Shown here: in pieces, positions 20,435 through 30,869 of the stretch | Numbering within the stretch: position 1 is the first letter of the stretch | Layout: every line of letters starts with the position of its first letter | NCBI GenBank assembly: GCA_963662175.1 | Contig: OY759225.1 | Location: 16,051,601 to 16,115,600 of the forward strand | Length of the DNA: 64,000 bases | Reading direction: 5' to 3' | Origin: Aradus depressus | Lineage: Eukaryota > Arthropoda > Insecta > Hemiptera > Aradidae | Translations under genes and position numbers: made by a program | The notes under the pieces: generated by a model | The model's input: the letters and a program-made list of their open reading frames with translations, nothing else | Databases searched by the model: none | What the model was told of the DNA's origin: nothing

Positions 20435-21010
20435 CCGTGGAGCACCGACAGTGTACTTCTCCAGTGCGAATTAATTAATTAAGTTTCCTCTCTCCCTCTG
20501 AAAATTTCGTGTTGATACATTCATTACGACATTTATTATGTTATTTTTGAGTTATGCCTTCTCCTCTGATCCCCACTCTTTTGTTTAATTTGGCTGAAAA
20601 TTGATAGTTGTTTTCTTTACGGGGTTATCTCTATCTCTACCTAACTAAGGCGCTCCAACATAGTTATCTCATTACTGATATTTTATTTTATTTGTATTTG
20701 TTGCTCTGTTCAGTGACTTTCATGTATTTATTCCTAGGGGACCTCGGTCCCAGAATACAATTTATTTTTATTTTCATTTCATTTTTTCACCTCTGATCCC
20801 TTTCTCTTCGTCCGATTTGACAGAAAATCAATAGGTGTCGTTCTAAAGGTGGTCTGGATACACAAAGAAAAGTTTGTGTTGACACTTTCATTCTATCAGG
20901 AGTTATTAGAGTTTCTGTGTTGTCATAGACAACATTTTTTAAAAATCATATTTGGAATCTGCGTGTCGAAAAACATGGAATTCTGTTGAAAACTCAACTT
21001 CGAACCCGCG
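20435..21010 (-). repeat. R-unit, long fragment
   Basis: Reverse order of R-unit blocks from ACCGACAGTGTACTTCTCC through CCTCTGATCCC and TATCAGGAGTTATTAGAG to GTCGAAAAACATGGAATTC. A 150-bp insertion-like stretch near 20610-20780 (CTCGGTCCCAGAATAC) is not part of the unit. Confidence 0.6.
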
Positions 21011-21589
21011 ATCATGTTGAAACACTATGTGTTTCTCGGTTTGAGTGTTTTCTTCCTGGTTCTTCAAGTATTGGAAACACACGAACCTGTACAGACATAA
21101 TATGTGCGAACGTGCACTTTATACGCAGAATCCGTCACGAAGAAGGTTAATTCGATTTCGACAGAGGTCATTTCATGAATCTTCTTCAATTTCATTTTCT
21201 TAAATCATTCATCATCCTTATAATAATCTCCTGTACCTGATTAATTTGTCAGGTTTTTCTACTTCTACGATGTATTGGGGAAGTTATGTATTCGATCAGA
21301 AATTTAATGTTGAATTTTCATCGGAATTTCATGTTTTCCGATCCCCTGATTCCAAAAATTGAAAAAAAATGTCGTCGTTAATCACTAACTATTTATTTCC
21401 CCAGCACGAATTATAAATTAAATTCATTATTTACAATATCATTGTTAATTTCTTCCTTTAAAGCTAATTTGGCTCGTTTTGGCTGAAAATCAATAGTTAT
21501 AATAGTTTTTGAAATCAGGGGTTCGGAAAACATGCAATTCCATATATAATACAGTGAGTATTCAACATCGATTTTCTGACCGGCATTAA
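21011..21589. repeat. R-unit pieces and unassigned DNA
   Basis: Plus-orientation R-unit at 21265-21365 (GGGGAAGTTATGTATTCGAT, TTTCCGATCCCCTGATTCC). A short inverted piece follows to 21560. 21011-21240 shows nothing recognisable. Confidence 0.5.
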
Positions 21590-22684
21590 TAATAATAATA
21601 ATAATAAATTTATTTCCGTTAAACCAATACATGGTAATAGGATACGTCAAAAGAATTTATACATTAAGATAGCTTATAAATTAGATTTATAACTACTTTA
21701 GACTAACACACATATGATTAGTAGTAATAACAAAACTATGAGAACAAATTAATAAAACCTTAACAAATAAAAACTTAGAAATATATGAGTAAATAAAAAA
21801 AATTAATACAAGATACGTTTATAGTAAGTAGACACATTTTTCAATTTAATAAAATTAAGATAACTATTTTTCAAAAAAAACTCTTCCGAAGTGTCTTTAT
21901 CCCAACGATGTTTCGGGACGTTCTTACGCCCCATCTCAGATCCCAATGTGCGAGATATAGAAAAGAAAGAAAACAATGTAACTATAACAATATATGAAAA
22001 ATAATATATATATATTAGTCAATTATAAATGAATAAATAAAACAATAAGGTACATTGGACTGACCTTTAAGGTGTGGAGGAACTTTGCCCAAAATATAAA
22101 AATGAAAGCTTTTTATCAAATAATGTTTTTGGATATGAAACATGATTCTTTATTGTGATTATATTATTCTTTTTGAACAGTGAGAATAAAATTCCGTTTC
22201 CGTGTAACGGGTTTCCTCTAACATGAACATTTTTAGGTGAAATTAAAATTTTTTTATTGTATCGATTGACTTCAAGAAGTGGGGAAGGGCATTAAATAAA
22301 TTAATTCCTTTATGAGTTATACTTTTTTCAAAAAGAGAAGAGCAATGTTTAGTTAAAGTCATCTTTCTTACTGGTATCGTAATCGTGACTAGTATTGTTG
22401 AGAGGGAAAATATTTTTATTTTTCCTAATAACCATTAATGTTTTAAATATAAACAGCGATGGCAAAGGCAGGATTTTAAGTTGTTTAAATATTTCTCCGC
22501 AGCTTGTTCTTTGAGTAATATGGTTTATAATTCTTAATGCTTTTTTCTGAAGTCTGAAAATATTAATACTCGAGCTATATGAGCCCCATTGTAATAAACC
22601 GTAACTGATTATGGAATGGATTATAACTTCGTAGTGATGGGGAAGCAAACAATTGTCAGTGAATCTGATTAGGTAGAAAATCAA
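21590..22684 (-). pseudogene. Jockey-like LINE 3' region: RT thumb remnant and (TTA)n tail
   Basis: The minus-strand frame 22684-22349 encodes HHYEVIIHSIISYGLLQWGS, then FRLQKKALRIINHI and LKILPLPSLFIFKTL, the thumb/connection region shared by many non-LTR reverse transcriptases. After a stop the same frame still reads GINLFNALPHFLKSID, which normally follows. The element ends in a TTA run at 21588-21605. There are several stops; 5' truncated. Confidence 0.75.
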
Positions 22685-22754
22685 AAGATGTCTTATCCAG
22701 GGACTTCTAACTTCTCTTTTGACTTCCCTTTGGCGACTTTTTATTTATTTTTTT

Positions 22755-22852
22755 TCCCGACTATATGAGGTATAGAGGAAGTTATGTAATATGCCAAAAA
22801 AAATTGTTATTGAATATTCACTGGAATGTATTCATTCCGAACCCTGATCCAA

Positions 22853-22899
<47 letters not shown>

Positions 22900-23200
22900 T
22901 CTGTGTGTCTGTTAACCGATAACTTCCAACAGAATGAATGTATCAACACGAAATATTGTATGTATATCCGAAAACCTACATGAATGACACGTATACATTT
23001 TCAGAAATATCAGCCGAAGAGAGTTGGGGATCAGGGGGGCTAGCTCAACTCAAAAATCTCTATAACTCCTGATAGCACCTATTAAATTTCCGCGAAATGT
23101 GACGAGGGGGTGACCAGAGAATAGGGACTCGACTCAAATACCTTAATAACTACCGATGTAATGAATGTATCGTCACAAAATATAGTTTGAGGTGTCACGA
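22755..23200 (+). repeat. R-unit, near full-length
   Basis: Starts GAGGTATAGAGGAAGTTATG and passes CGAACCCTGATCC, a 37-A run at 22861-22898 replacing the usual 'AAAAATGAAAAAAA' stretch, CTGTGTGTCTGTTAACCGAT and GATCAGGGGGGCTAGCTC. It ends near AGTTTGAGGTGTCACGAG. The poly-A expansion is unique to this copy. Confidence 0.7.
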
Positions 23201-23244
23201 GCTACTATACTAAATATAAGGAAAATGTATATATATATATTTTT

Positions 23245-23545
23245 TTAATGTTGATTAAACCTTCGAATTCTTATAGAATCCAAACCCTACAATGTCGTAT
23301 CCTTCATAAAATTACAAACACTTCCATTCTGCGTCTCAAATGCTATTCCTTCACAATGACCTACAAATTCCTCTACAGAAAATTTCTTTCTACCCTTTCC
23401 TTTCACCCTAATCCTTTAGTCCGCAAACTTGCCAAAAGTACCCGTGCTAATGTTCATGTTTGGAGACTGAGGCGGCAATGGCCTCGAGACCTACTACCAT
23501 TGAAGACTAATCATCTCAACGTTTTATGTTTTTTTATCATTTAAC
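23245..23545 (+). pseudogene. Jockey-clade RT C-terminal tail
   Basis: An open frame of 98 codons encodes IQTLQCRILHKITNTSI, a decayed middle, then FHPNPLVRKLAKST and RLRRQWPRDLLP. The 'HPNPLV(R)xL ... LKRxWPRDLL' ending is characteristic of insect jockey-clade ORF2 C termini. Only the last ~90 residues remain. Confidence 0.78.
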
Positions 23546-23692
23546 TATTTTTATATATATATTTTAATTCCTCTTTCTCATCTGTAATAACAAAATAATG
23601 GAGTGTCATTGATGAATGATTTATCTTACAACATCCAAGACATTTATTTATTTATTATATATCACATTTGCTTATTATATATTGCATATATA
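23546..23692. other. AT-rich DNA
   Basis: Possibly the 3' UTR of the preceding LINE fragment. TTATATAT runs are present. Confidence 0.3.
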
Positions 23693-24077
23693 TGAGGAGT
23701 TTGGAGCCAGAGCGGACCAACTGGTTTAAACTGAACAGGAAGAAAATGGCAATTGAAAATTGAGTACATTTTGTTTATCTCCATAAATGGGCCCCAAATA
23801 TTTATTTATATTTGACATTTTAGAATAGTATTGGATGAGTGATCCCTTTTTGTGTTCTATAAAGTTTTTGAAGGCCGTATGATCCATTGTGACTTTGAAA
23901 ATATATGCACAAAATATTTGTGAACTAAACTTAAAGTGCTGCTATCTATCACTGAAGTGAAGAAACTAAGTGATCCACACTGGTTTTGAAAAAAGGGAAC
24001 CTATGCCAACATCAGGATGGTAATAACTCATTTTCCGAAAAATTGTGGGTTGGTCCGCTCTGGCTCCAAACTCCTCA
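23693..24077. mobile_element. MITE with 29-bp perfect terminal inverted repeats (385 bp)
   Basis: The left end TGAGGAGTTTGGAGCCAGAG (continuing CGGACCAAC) is exactly complementary to the right end at 24049-24077. TA is found immediately outside both ends (23691-23692 and 24078-24079), suggesting a Tc1/mariner-superfamily element. The interior has no transposase. Confidence 0.82.
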
Positions 24078-24738
24078 TATAGTTGCAAATATAAAACAAA
24101 ATAATGTTGATTAATTGACAAAATATAATATATATGAAAGTATCGCTACTATGTAAGTTTTGGGGACTATAGCTTTGGAGAGAGAGCAAAAACCCCTGGG
24201 GAAGTACATAACCTATGATTCACCGACCTTTTCTTAATGAACCCTATTTTTTTAAGTACCTAGGTACCCTAATTTTTTATTAACTTTGAACCCCTTATCT
24301 TTAGCTCGTTCTAGACACCCTCGCCATCATTTTTATTTTACGGTCTTTGGCTTATAAAAGCTGAAACAAAAGAATAGATCTCAATGTCAAAAGTTAGCCA
24401 AATCGTGATGGAACTGATATAGAAGCTAGAGTAACTCGTGATTGGAGCAGTAACAGGTACCAAGGTGAATAATGTGATACTAGGTTGTAAAAGAAAACGA
24501 AAGTACTCGTGAAGCTACAATTTCCTATCTTGATTCATTCAATGATTCACTCACCTACTTAAGTTTATATTTTTATTTTTAAATTAACATAAAAACTATT
24601 TTTATTATAGTTTTTTATTATGTGTAAACATCTTAGCTCTAAGTAGGTGCAAACCGTCACAATACACACTTCTTTATCTGTGATGTCAGCTGTTTTAGAG
24701 CATTTCTAGGTTCATGGAATAAGAAAATGTGTAATAGG
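24078..24738. other. No gene recognised; R-unit end at 24160-24240
   Basis: R-unit 3' segment (GGGGAAGTACATAACC, GATTCACCGAC) near 24199-24230. The rest is unassigned. Confidence 0.35.
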
Positions 24739-25055
24739 AGGTTAAGTTTTATGTACGAGGTCATATCGCCTACTACCAGAGCGCTCTTTCGTCACTCTGG
24801 TGGACATGAGCCCGACTCTACTGGGAGTCCTAAATTTTGCCTACCCTAAATTTTTATTCACCTAGGGCAGGGGTCTTTAACGAGTACCTGACATCGTACA
24901 GGCTCGGAACCATCGCTTAACGTCCCATCCGAAGGACGGTGTGCTTAAGTTAATTTTACCTAGATAAAATAAACTAAGGAACTTGGTCGGGTTTCGAACC
25001 CACGTTCTTGAGCTCAGAAGACAAGCACGCATACCACTGAGCTATCTGCGCCCTA
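24739..25055 (-). mobile_element. SINE-A, nearly full-length
   Basis: Minus-strand copy with B box (GGGTTTCGAACCC on the plus strand) and head (TGAGCTATCTGCGCCC). Imperfect flanking repeats AAATGTGTAAT and AAGATGTGTGTT may be the decayed TSD. The tail is reduced to GGTTAAG. Confidence 0.88.
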
Positions 25056-25194
25056 AGATGTGTGTTGTGCTGTGGAATGTGTGATGTTTACAGAGAGAAG
25101 AGTAGGGGACTGAGGGAGCTATCTTGAGGAACACCAGCTTTGATCTCCAAAATTATATTAATAATTATATTAATTAATTATTATTTTATATTTA

Positions 25195-25640
25195 AATTCA
25201 AAACCTTATAAGGATGATATATATTAGTTTTCCATGAAATCGGTCTAAGAAAAGGATGAGAACCTGAGAAAGGTGCTCGACTAAATTACCCTAATAACGA
25301 ATATATGGCCAAAAATGTATGAGGATTCAGAAGCTATTATGTTAGTCAAATATTGAGTTTTAGCCCAAACGGTCGAGGGAGAGCGAAAACGTAATTGATT
25401 AATTCATACTGGGGAAGTATGGAGTTTTAAATTTATTATCGTCAAATTCCCCCCATTCCCCTCTTTCCTTTAGTCGATGTCGCTGAAAATTAGTAGGTGT
25501 CGTTCTTGGGATTCAGTATACATATATAAAATTTCGTGACACATACACAAAGTATAGGGGAAGTTATGTAAATTTATACATCAAATTTCTGACGGAGACT
25601 TCGTATATCTGGGGAAGATTTGATCTCTTACTCAAAAGTT
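25195..25640. repeat. R-unit pieces in both orientations
   Basis: Plus orientation to about 25430 (GATGATATATATTAG, GGAGAGCGAAAAC, CTGGGGAAGTATGG). Then reverse orientation (CCTTTAGTCGATGTCGCTG) to 25540, and again plus (AGTATAGGGGAAGTTATG). This shows rearranged or nested insertions. Confidence 0.5.
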
Positions 25641-25949
25641 GTTCTTGTAGGTAAACAATACTAGTTACGGCTCAATGGTACTATGAGGTTTCTATCCGCA
25701 TATGGGAAGACAACATAAGAATGCGGAAAATTCAATGTCAAATAGTTTCCCATCTTCTCGTCATGCAACATGAAACATAAAGCAATAGATAGAAGTTTCA
25801 TGTATGCTGAAGTAATTATAGCAGGTGGCTTCAGAAAAATGAAAAAGTTGTCGGTGAATCACCGGCTATAGACTTCCCCTCATCGAATTAATCAATCAAT
25901 TTATAAATTTTTCGTTTCCCCTCCAAAACCAGTCGACGATTTGCTCTAA
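25641..25949. other. Unassigned DNA ending in an R-unit piece
   Basis: 25845-25945 carries reverse R-unit sequence (GTCGGTGAATCACCGGC, AACCAGTCGACGATTTG). The Harbinger-like MITE begins just after it. Confidence 0.4.
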
Positions 25950-25952
25950 TAA

Positions 25953-26380
25953 GGGATTGTCCTTAAATTACTTGTTGTCCATACAATTGTCCAAATTTGA
26001 ATACCCACCCCTCTGCCTGTAACGGAAGCTCATCCCCCCCCCTCCCGCCCCCCTATACCCTATTCAAAACATCCGCGAAATTTGATTGGTTTTATAAATC
26101 ACCATAAGTTTGAGTATTTTATGATCAAGTGACATGTTTGTGTAGTTTCATTTTTTTTATATAACTAAAATGTGGCAAAATATCAAAAAGTTATAGGTAT
26201 TATTTCTCGAAAAATTATCTGAAAATGAAACATTTATTTGACCAAAATTTGAATCGAACTAGCGTTACGTAACGTCAAAATTGCCCCACTCGACTCCCTT
26301 GTAACGCTTCATAACGCTGCGATGAACCCTCACCCCCCCCCCCCCCCCCTTCCAGCGTTACATAATTTAAGGACAGCCCC
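25953..26380. mobile_element. PIF/Harbinger-like MITE (428 bp)
   Basis: Terminal repeats GGGATTGTCCTTAAATTA and the complement of GGGGCTGTCCTTAAATTA are flanked by TAA on both sides (25950-25952, 26381-26383), the 3-bp TWA-type target duplication of PIF/Harbinger. Inside are GTAACG/CGTTAC motifs and C runs. No transposase. Confidence 0.72.
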
Positions 26381-26678
26381 TAACACTGTCCAACAAAAAA
26401 AATTAAATTAATTTTTCAGAAGGTATCATTCTTGATTCTTATGGGAAATTGTCTCCTGGATTCAAATCTGAAATTAGTTTTTCTGTGTCAGACATAGTTT
26501 TCAAGTTATACACAATTTCAGTTTTTTTTCAAAATTGTTACACTTCTTATTTCCACGCTATGTATTTATAAAGGCAAAACATGCAACTATCAATATTTTA
26601 GTCACTTATAAAATTAATAAAACAAACTATTTTTTGAAATATTGTCTATTCCACTAAAGATATTTATAAAAATACAAC

Positions 26679-26709
26679 TACCGGTTTCGGCCTTACACCA
26701 TCGTCAGGT
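26679..26709 (-). ncRNA. Hammerhead-type motif (element D, left arm)
   Basis: Exact mirror of the right-arm motif: CUGACGA at 26707-26701, then U, a three-pair stem II, GAA, palindromic stem III ACCGGU, and A26679. Confidence 0.5.
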
Positions 26710-26755
26710 CTAGTTATGAACTAAGTAAATGTACTGCCACTTTAGTTCATAACTA

Positions 26756-26790
26756 GACCTGACGATGGTGTAAGGCCGAAACCGGTAGTT
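26756..26790 (+). ncRNA. Hammerhead-type motif (element D, right arm)
   Basis: CUGACGA at 26759-26765, extra U at 26766, stem II GGU/GCC (26767-26769 with 26775-26777) with a five-base loop. GAA is at 26778-26780, stem III ACCGGU at 26781-26786 and cleavage-site A at 26787. Stem I has C58-G88, A57-U89 and G56-U90 (last two digits of positions). Position 7 of the core is C, which hammerheads tolerate. Confidence 0.5.
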
Positions 26791-27193
26791 GTATTTTTAT
26801 AAATATCTTTAGTGGAATAGACAATATTTCAAAAAATAGTTTGTTTTATTTATTTGTTACAAACTCCACAATATGTCCGCGTTCCTCAACTTTGAAGTCA
26901 CTTATAAAATTATATAGAAACATTTTAGACAGTATAAAACAAAAACATGAAGGCGCCCATAAATTATCATCATATATTGTATAAAAAATGCCAGGTTAAA
27001 TTTAAGATTTCACTCTCTCTCTCTCTCTATGTTAGAATCTGACTTCTAGTTTACGTCTATGGTTGAAGAGATTTCAGTAAAAGAGAAATATAGAAAGTTG
27101 TACATATTTTATATACTACAGTTGTCAGAATAATATACTGTAGTTAAAACATAAATATGTATAAATATAGTATGAATATTTACTGACATGATA

Positions 27194-27524
27194 GGGCGCC
27201 GGTAGCTCAGTGATATGCGTGCTTGACTTCTGAGCTCAAGGTCGTGGGTTCGTAGCCCGACCGAGGCCCTTAGTTTATTTTATCTGGGAGGTAATAATAA
27301 ACTTAAGCACGCCGTCCTTCGGATGGGACGTTAAGCGATGGTCCCGAGCCTGTACGATGTCAGGTACTCGTTGAAGTCCTGAAAATTTAGGGTAGGCAAA
27401 ATTTAGGACTCCCACACTAGAGTAGGGCTCATGTCCACCAGAGTGACGAAAGAGCGCTCTGGTAGTAGGCGATATGACCTCGTAGTTAAAGCCCGGGCAT
27501 GAGTCATAATAACCTAACCTAACC
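27194..27524 (+). mobile_element. SINE-A, representative young copy
   Basis: A 331-bp copy flanked by TACTGACATGATA (27181-27193) and TACTCACATGATA (27525-27537), 12 of 13 identical. A box TAGCTCAGTGA at 27203-27213 and B box GGTTCGTAGCC at 27247-27257 form a Pol III type 2 promoter inherited from a tRNA. The unrelated body follows, and the 3' end is AACCTAACCTAACC. SINEs have no protein and depend on a LINE partner, not identified here. Confidence 0.95.
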
Positions 27525-27537
27525 TACTCACATGATA

Positions 27538-28116
27538 TCTACATTTGCTAGTTTAACACGCTATAAAAACCAATTTTAAATAGTTTAACAATAACTTGCT
27601 TATTAACTAACATAAATCTATTTGCAACGGGATGTCAACTCTTGAATATGAAAACAAATGAAAGCCAAAATTCCAACTGTTGTTATCTTTATCCCAGACT
27701 TAAAAATTTCAGTTAAATTAGATAAATCTTGCCACACAATCCTCCCAGGAGATTGAAGAGGAGGTGGAACCGTGACTTACTATAATCCCAAATTTCAACC
27801 TTCCACTTCTTGAAACTAAATATTCATTGATAATAATGATAATATTCATTGTTTTTAAATTCCGCTGGGTAGCCTTCCTCTCTCACGCCAATCAGGACAT
27901 CAACTATCAATCAAGTCCTCTTGGTAGCTGGTTGTTGCGTCATGGCAAAGTTGCGACCAAAATTATAGGACAAAAAAAAAAAAAATTAGACAAATATTCT
28001 CGTATAAATAAAAGACTGTGCCTGATAGCGAATTTCTGATTTCAGATTTGAATTTCCCACATGAAAGTCCTTCAAAAAAACGTATTTTCATATAAGAAAA
28101 TTTACCCTTGTCGAAC
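27538..28116. other. No gene recognised
   Basis: AT-rich, with a short frame at 27827-28039 of no recognisable family. Confidence 0.3.
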
Positions 28117-28124
28117 AGTGTAAT

Positions 28125-28862
28125 CAGGGCCGGCCTTAGGTGAGATAGCGGCCGGTGCCTTCATAGATTTTTCTGATTGGAAGGAAGATTTTTACCTGCC
28201 AATGACAAACAATAGTTGATTTTTCATGATTTAAAAATTTTAAGTTTTAATTTAACATTAAATACGAAAAATTCAGTTTCTGTTTTTATTACATATCGCC
28301 TATTGCTAAACAAGTTGAAGAGTAAGCTCAATTGTTGGTCAATGAAAACTTGACATGTTCACGATTGATCACAATTATTCTAACCTGTTTTCAGTTTGAG
28401 ACACGAAAAGATTCCAGTATGGTGGTTATTATCACACACAACGTAATTCAATACATTTTTCAATTATTGATAAAAAAACTTCTACAGTTTTTTTTCACCA
28501 ATAAGTTTGTGCTGTACTTCGAATTGCTTGGAATAATGAAATGTCATTCATTGAGATTTGTACGCGAAAGAACAGCAGCGCTTGTGGTGGAAAATACGCG
28601 AACCGACGTTATAGACAGCAAAGTTTGAATTTGATATTTTATTGATAAAGTCAAATCAAATTTATTCAATCATTATATTGACTAACTTAAATGATTGTTA
28701 CAGTTTTAAACTTTATGATACTAATTGCAGAAGATAGAAAACAAAAAAAAAAATTTTTTTTATTTATTTTTTATTTATTTATTTATTTTTTTTTTTTTAT
28801 GCTACCCAGAAAGTGGCGCCCTGTGCGACTGCACTGCTCGCACCGCACTAAGGCCGGCCCTG
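28125..28862. mobile_element. hAT element (738 bp) with perfect TSD
   Basis: Ends CAGGGCCGGCCTTAG and CTAAGGCCGGCCCTG are perfect inverted repeats, flanked by 8-bp duplications AGTGTAAT at 28117-28124 and 28863-28870. The interior is AT-rich. A 98-codon frame at 28332-28628 has no clear transposase motif, so it is probably a deletion derivative. Confidence 0.92.
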
Positions 28863-28870
28863 AGTGTAAT

Positions 28871-29140
28871 CAATAGTTGACTTATATACTCATACTAAAT
28901 TTTGTGTCGATAAATTCATTACATCGGTAGTTATTTAGGTTTTTGGAGTTGATCCCTCTCCCCTGAACCCACCCCCCTTCCCTTCGGCCGATTTCACTTG
29001 AATTTAACAAGTATTGTCCTTATGGGGTTCTGACTTTAATTATGAAATTTCATGTTGATACATTCACTACATCGGCAATTAGGGTTTTTGATTTGTAGCG
29101 CCCATCTGATCCCCCCTTCCTTTAGGGCCGATTTTGCTTA
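28871..29140 (-). repeat. R-unit fragment (target of the hAT at 28125)
   Basis: Reverse R-unit (ATAGTTGACTTATATACTC, TTCATTACATCGGTAG, CCTTCGGCCGATTTCAC). Its 5' neighbour continues on the other side of the hAT. Confidence 0.6.
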
Positions 29141-29187
29141 TTTATACTTTTCAATCTTTTTATATTTTATTATTCTATCATGGATGT

Positions 29188-29229
29188 ACCACTGATGATG
29201 ACGCTGTTGCGTCGAAAACCGGTTCTGGT
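29188..29229 (+). ncRNA. Hammerhead-type ribozyme motif (element E, plus copy), most complete
   Basis: Stem I ACCA/UGGU (29188-29191 with 29226-29229); core CUGAUGA 29192-29198; extra U 29199. Stem II GACGC/GCGUC (29200-29204 with 29209-29213) is closed by UGUU. GAA is at 29214-29216, palindromic stem III AACCGGUU at 29217-29224, and C29225 is the cleavage-site nucleotide. All invariant hammerhead bases are present. The single unusual feature is the added U between A9 and stem II. Confidence 0.6.
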
Positions 29230-29357
29230 CTAAAATAAAACAGCGGGAAGACGTATTTTATTTATATGAAAAATATCGTAGAGAAAAATGTAGATCGCTT
29301 CTGCGCGTCACCCCAAAATCTAATCAATTCTTTGCATGTCTATTAGAAATTAATATA

Positions 29358-29618
29358 CAGTAGACTCTCCCTTATCCGGCGTGACTCCGGATAACGGAAA
29401 TCAGCAATTAATGAGAAATAATATATGAATTAAAGCATTAAAAAAAGTGTTTTTAGGTAAGCTAAGGAATAAAACACGTATGTATTTTATTGATAACATT
29501 TATTAAATTGACAAATATCTACATACCTACTGAAAATTATTGATTTATTATATGTAAATTTGATATTATTTTGCGAGCACCGGATAAGGGAGCGCGCCGG
29601 ATAAGGGAGAGTTCACTG
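29358..29618. mobile_element. Pogo/Tigger-like MITE (261 bp)
   Basis: Ends CAGTAGACTCTCCCTTATCC and the complement of CAGTGAACTCTCCCTTATCC are flanked by TA on each side. The CTTATCCGG-type ends are typical of Tigger-like elements. No coding sequence. Confidence 0.85.
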
Positions 29619-29805
29619 TATATATGTGTGGAAGATTTTTTAAAATCGGTCAAGGCGTTCTGTAATTATCGCATGCAAATCGGTACGTTCAGACTGACAG
29701 GAACAAACATTACTTCTTTCTTTATCTTGTTCCGAAATGTCTAAAACAGTAAATAAAGTAAAGAAGGGATGAAGTCTCATAGAATTAAAGATGTTTTATT
29801 TTAGA

Positions 29806-29845
29806 CCAGAACCGGTTTTCGACACAACAGCGTCATCATCAGTGG
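29806..29845 (-). ncRNA. Hammerhead-type ribozyme motif (element E, minus copy)
   Basis: Minus strand: CUGAUGA 29842-29836, extra U, stem II GACGC/GUGUC (one G-U pair replaces G-C relative to the plus copy), GAA, stem III AACCGGUU, then C29809. Three stem I pairs. The wobble substitution keeps the helix. Confidence 0.55.
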
Positions 29846-29880
29846 GTTCATCCCACCCACATAGCACCGCGGTTAGAGGA

Positions 29881-30214
29881 CAACTGGCCTGAGTATTTAA
29901 ATACTCATTTTTTAAACAATTATTTATTACTATACATTTTGTAAATTAATATTTAAAAAAAAATAAAAGGCATTAGCAGACATGGCAGAGGGACCTGCTT
30001 CAGGACGTATCCACTCAATCGACTTTCCTCAAGTCATCGCTGTTGCTAATGACGAATATATCGTCGTTGCAAATATATAAATGTGTAAATACATAAATAA
30101 TAATAGAATTGTTACAAAAATTATGTATTCACAAATATCTATATTTCTATAGAAATTTCTGCAACAGATCATACTAATGAACATTTGAACACCTTCTCCG
30201 TGACTTTAGTTAGT
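29881..30214. other. No gene recognised
   Basis: AT-rich. Possibly includes more of element E's internal sequence near 29890-29990. Confidence 0.3.
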
Positions 30215-30520
30215 TATTGTGATTCATGCCCGGGCTCTTATCTTCGCCGATTACCAAAGCGCTCTTTTGTAGCTCAGGTGGGCTTGAGCCTGACTCTAAT
30301 ATGGGAGTCCTAAATTTTGCATAATCTAAATTTTTATTCAACTAGGATAGGGTCTTCAACGAGTATCTGGCATCGTAAAGGCTCGGGGCCATCGCTCAAC
30401 GTCCCATCCGAAGAGCGGTGTGAGTTTTTTGACCTCCCAGATGAAAAACCCAAGTGACTCGTCCGGGTTTCGAACCCGCGATCTTGAGGTCAGTAGGCAA
30501 GCATGCTTATCATCTCCATG
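30215..30520 (-). mobile_element. SINE-A copy, old
   Basis: Recognisable blocks: CATGCCCGGGCTCTTATC, TCCTAAATTTTGC, CATCGCTCAACGTCCCATCC and the B box GGGTTTCGAACCC. The head end is decayed (GAGGTCAGTAGGCAAGC). Confidence 0.8.
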
Positions 30521-30869
30521 AGTTTGTAGGCAAGGCCGCTACCTAACACTTCGAGGTTCCGTCATTGCCGCTAGAATGATCAATTTTTTTTCGACTATAT
30601 ATTTTTTAATAGGCAAAAAATTATTCAATTAGTTAATTGCTCATTAATTAGTTATTTACATTAGATTAAAAGAATAATTATTATATTAAAAAACCTTCAA
30701 TTAACCTTAAAGATAATTTTAGCCTCCATGTCATCTCGTAATTACTTCGTCAACGAACTCGTTGCTTCAATTTACTCTATACGTCATCATTGGGCAAATT
30801 TAAAATTATTTTTAAAACTATTTTTTAAATTATACTAAAGGACAAGTATCTCTAAACTTTTAATTATAT
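30521..30869. other. No gene recognised
   Basis: AT-rich sequence between two SINE copies. Confidence 0.3.

Larger units (their letters stand above)
26617..26895. mobile_element. Palindromic hammerhead-bearing element D, 17-bp TSD
   Basis: Two perfect 108-bp inverted arms (26617-26724 and 26742-26849) surround a 17-bp spacer. A 46-bp unpaired tail (26850-26895) follows only the right arm. The whole is bracketed by exact 17-bp repeats AGTCACTTATAAAATTA at 26600-26616 and 26896-26912, so it was integrated as one unit, probably by target-primed reverse transcription. Each arm carries a hammerhead-type core. The layout fits a minimal Penelope-like inverted copy. It encodes no protein. The perfect arms and TSD suggest recent insertion. 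Confidence 0.8.
29181..29880. mobile_element. Penelope-like element E: two converging copies with hammerhead cores
   Basis: A plus-strand unit starting near 29181 and a minus-strand unit at 29745-29880 share TCTAAAATAAAACA and the CTATGA..CATCCC segment downstream of the hammerhead. The minus unit extends further upstream (CATCCCACCCACATAGCACC), matching the spacer of copy F at 37311-37366. A pogo-like MITE (29358-29618) lies in the intervening 550 bp. Class assignment is by structure only. Confidence 0.55.

Noticed and set aside
27194..27270. tRNA gene
   Set aside because: A and B boxes are present, but the acceptor stem does not fold properly and the sequence is the head of a SINE repeated nearly thirty times.
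28332..28628. hAT transposase
   Set aside because: Lies inside a genuine hAT, but the 98-codon frame shows none of the conserved hAT C-terminal motifs clearly enough.
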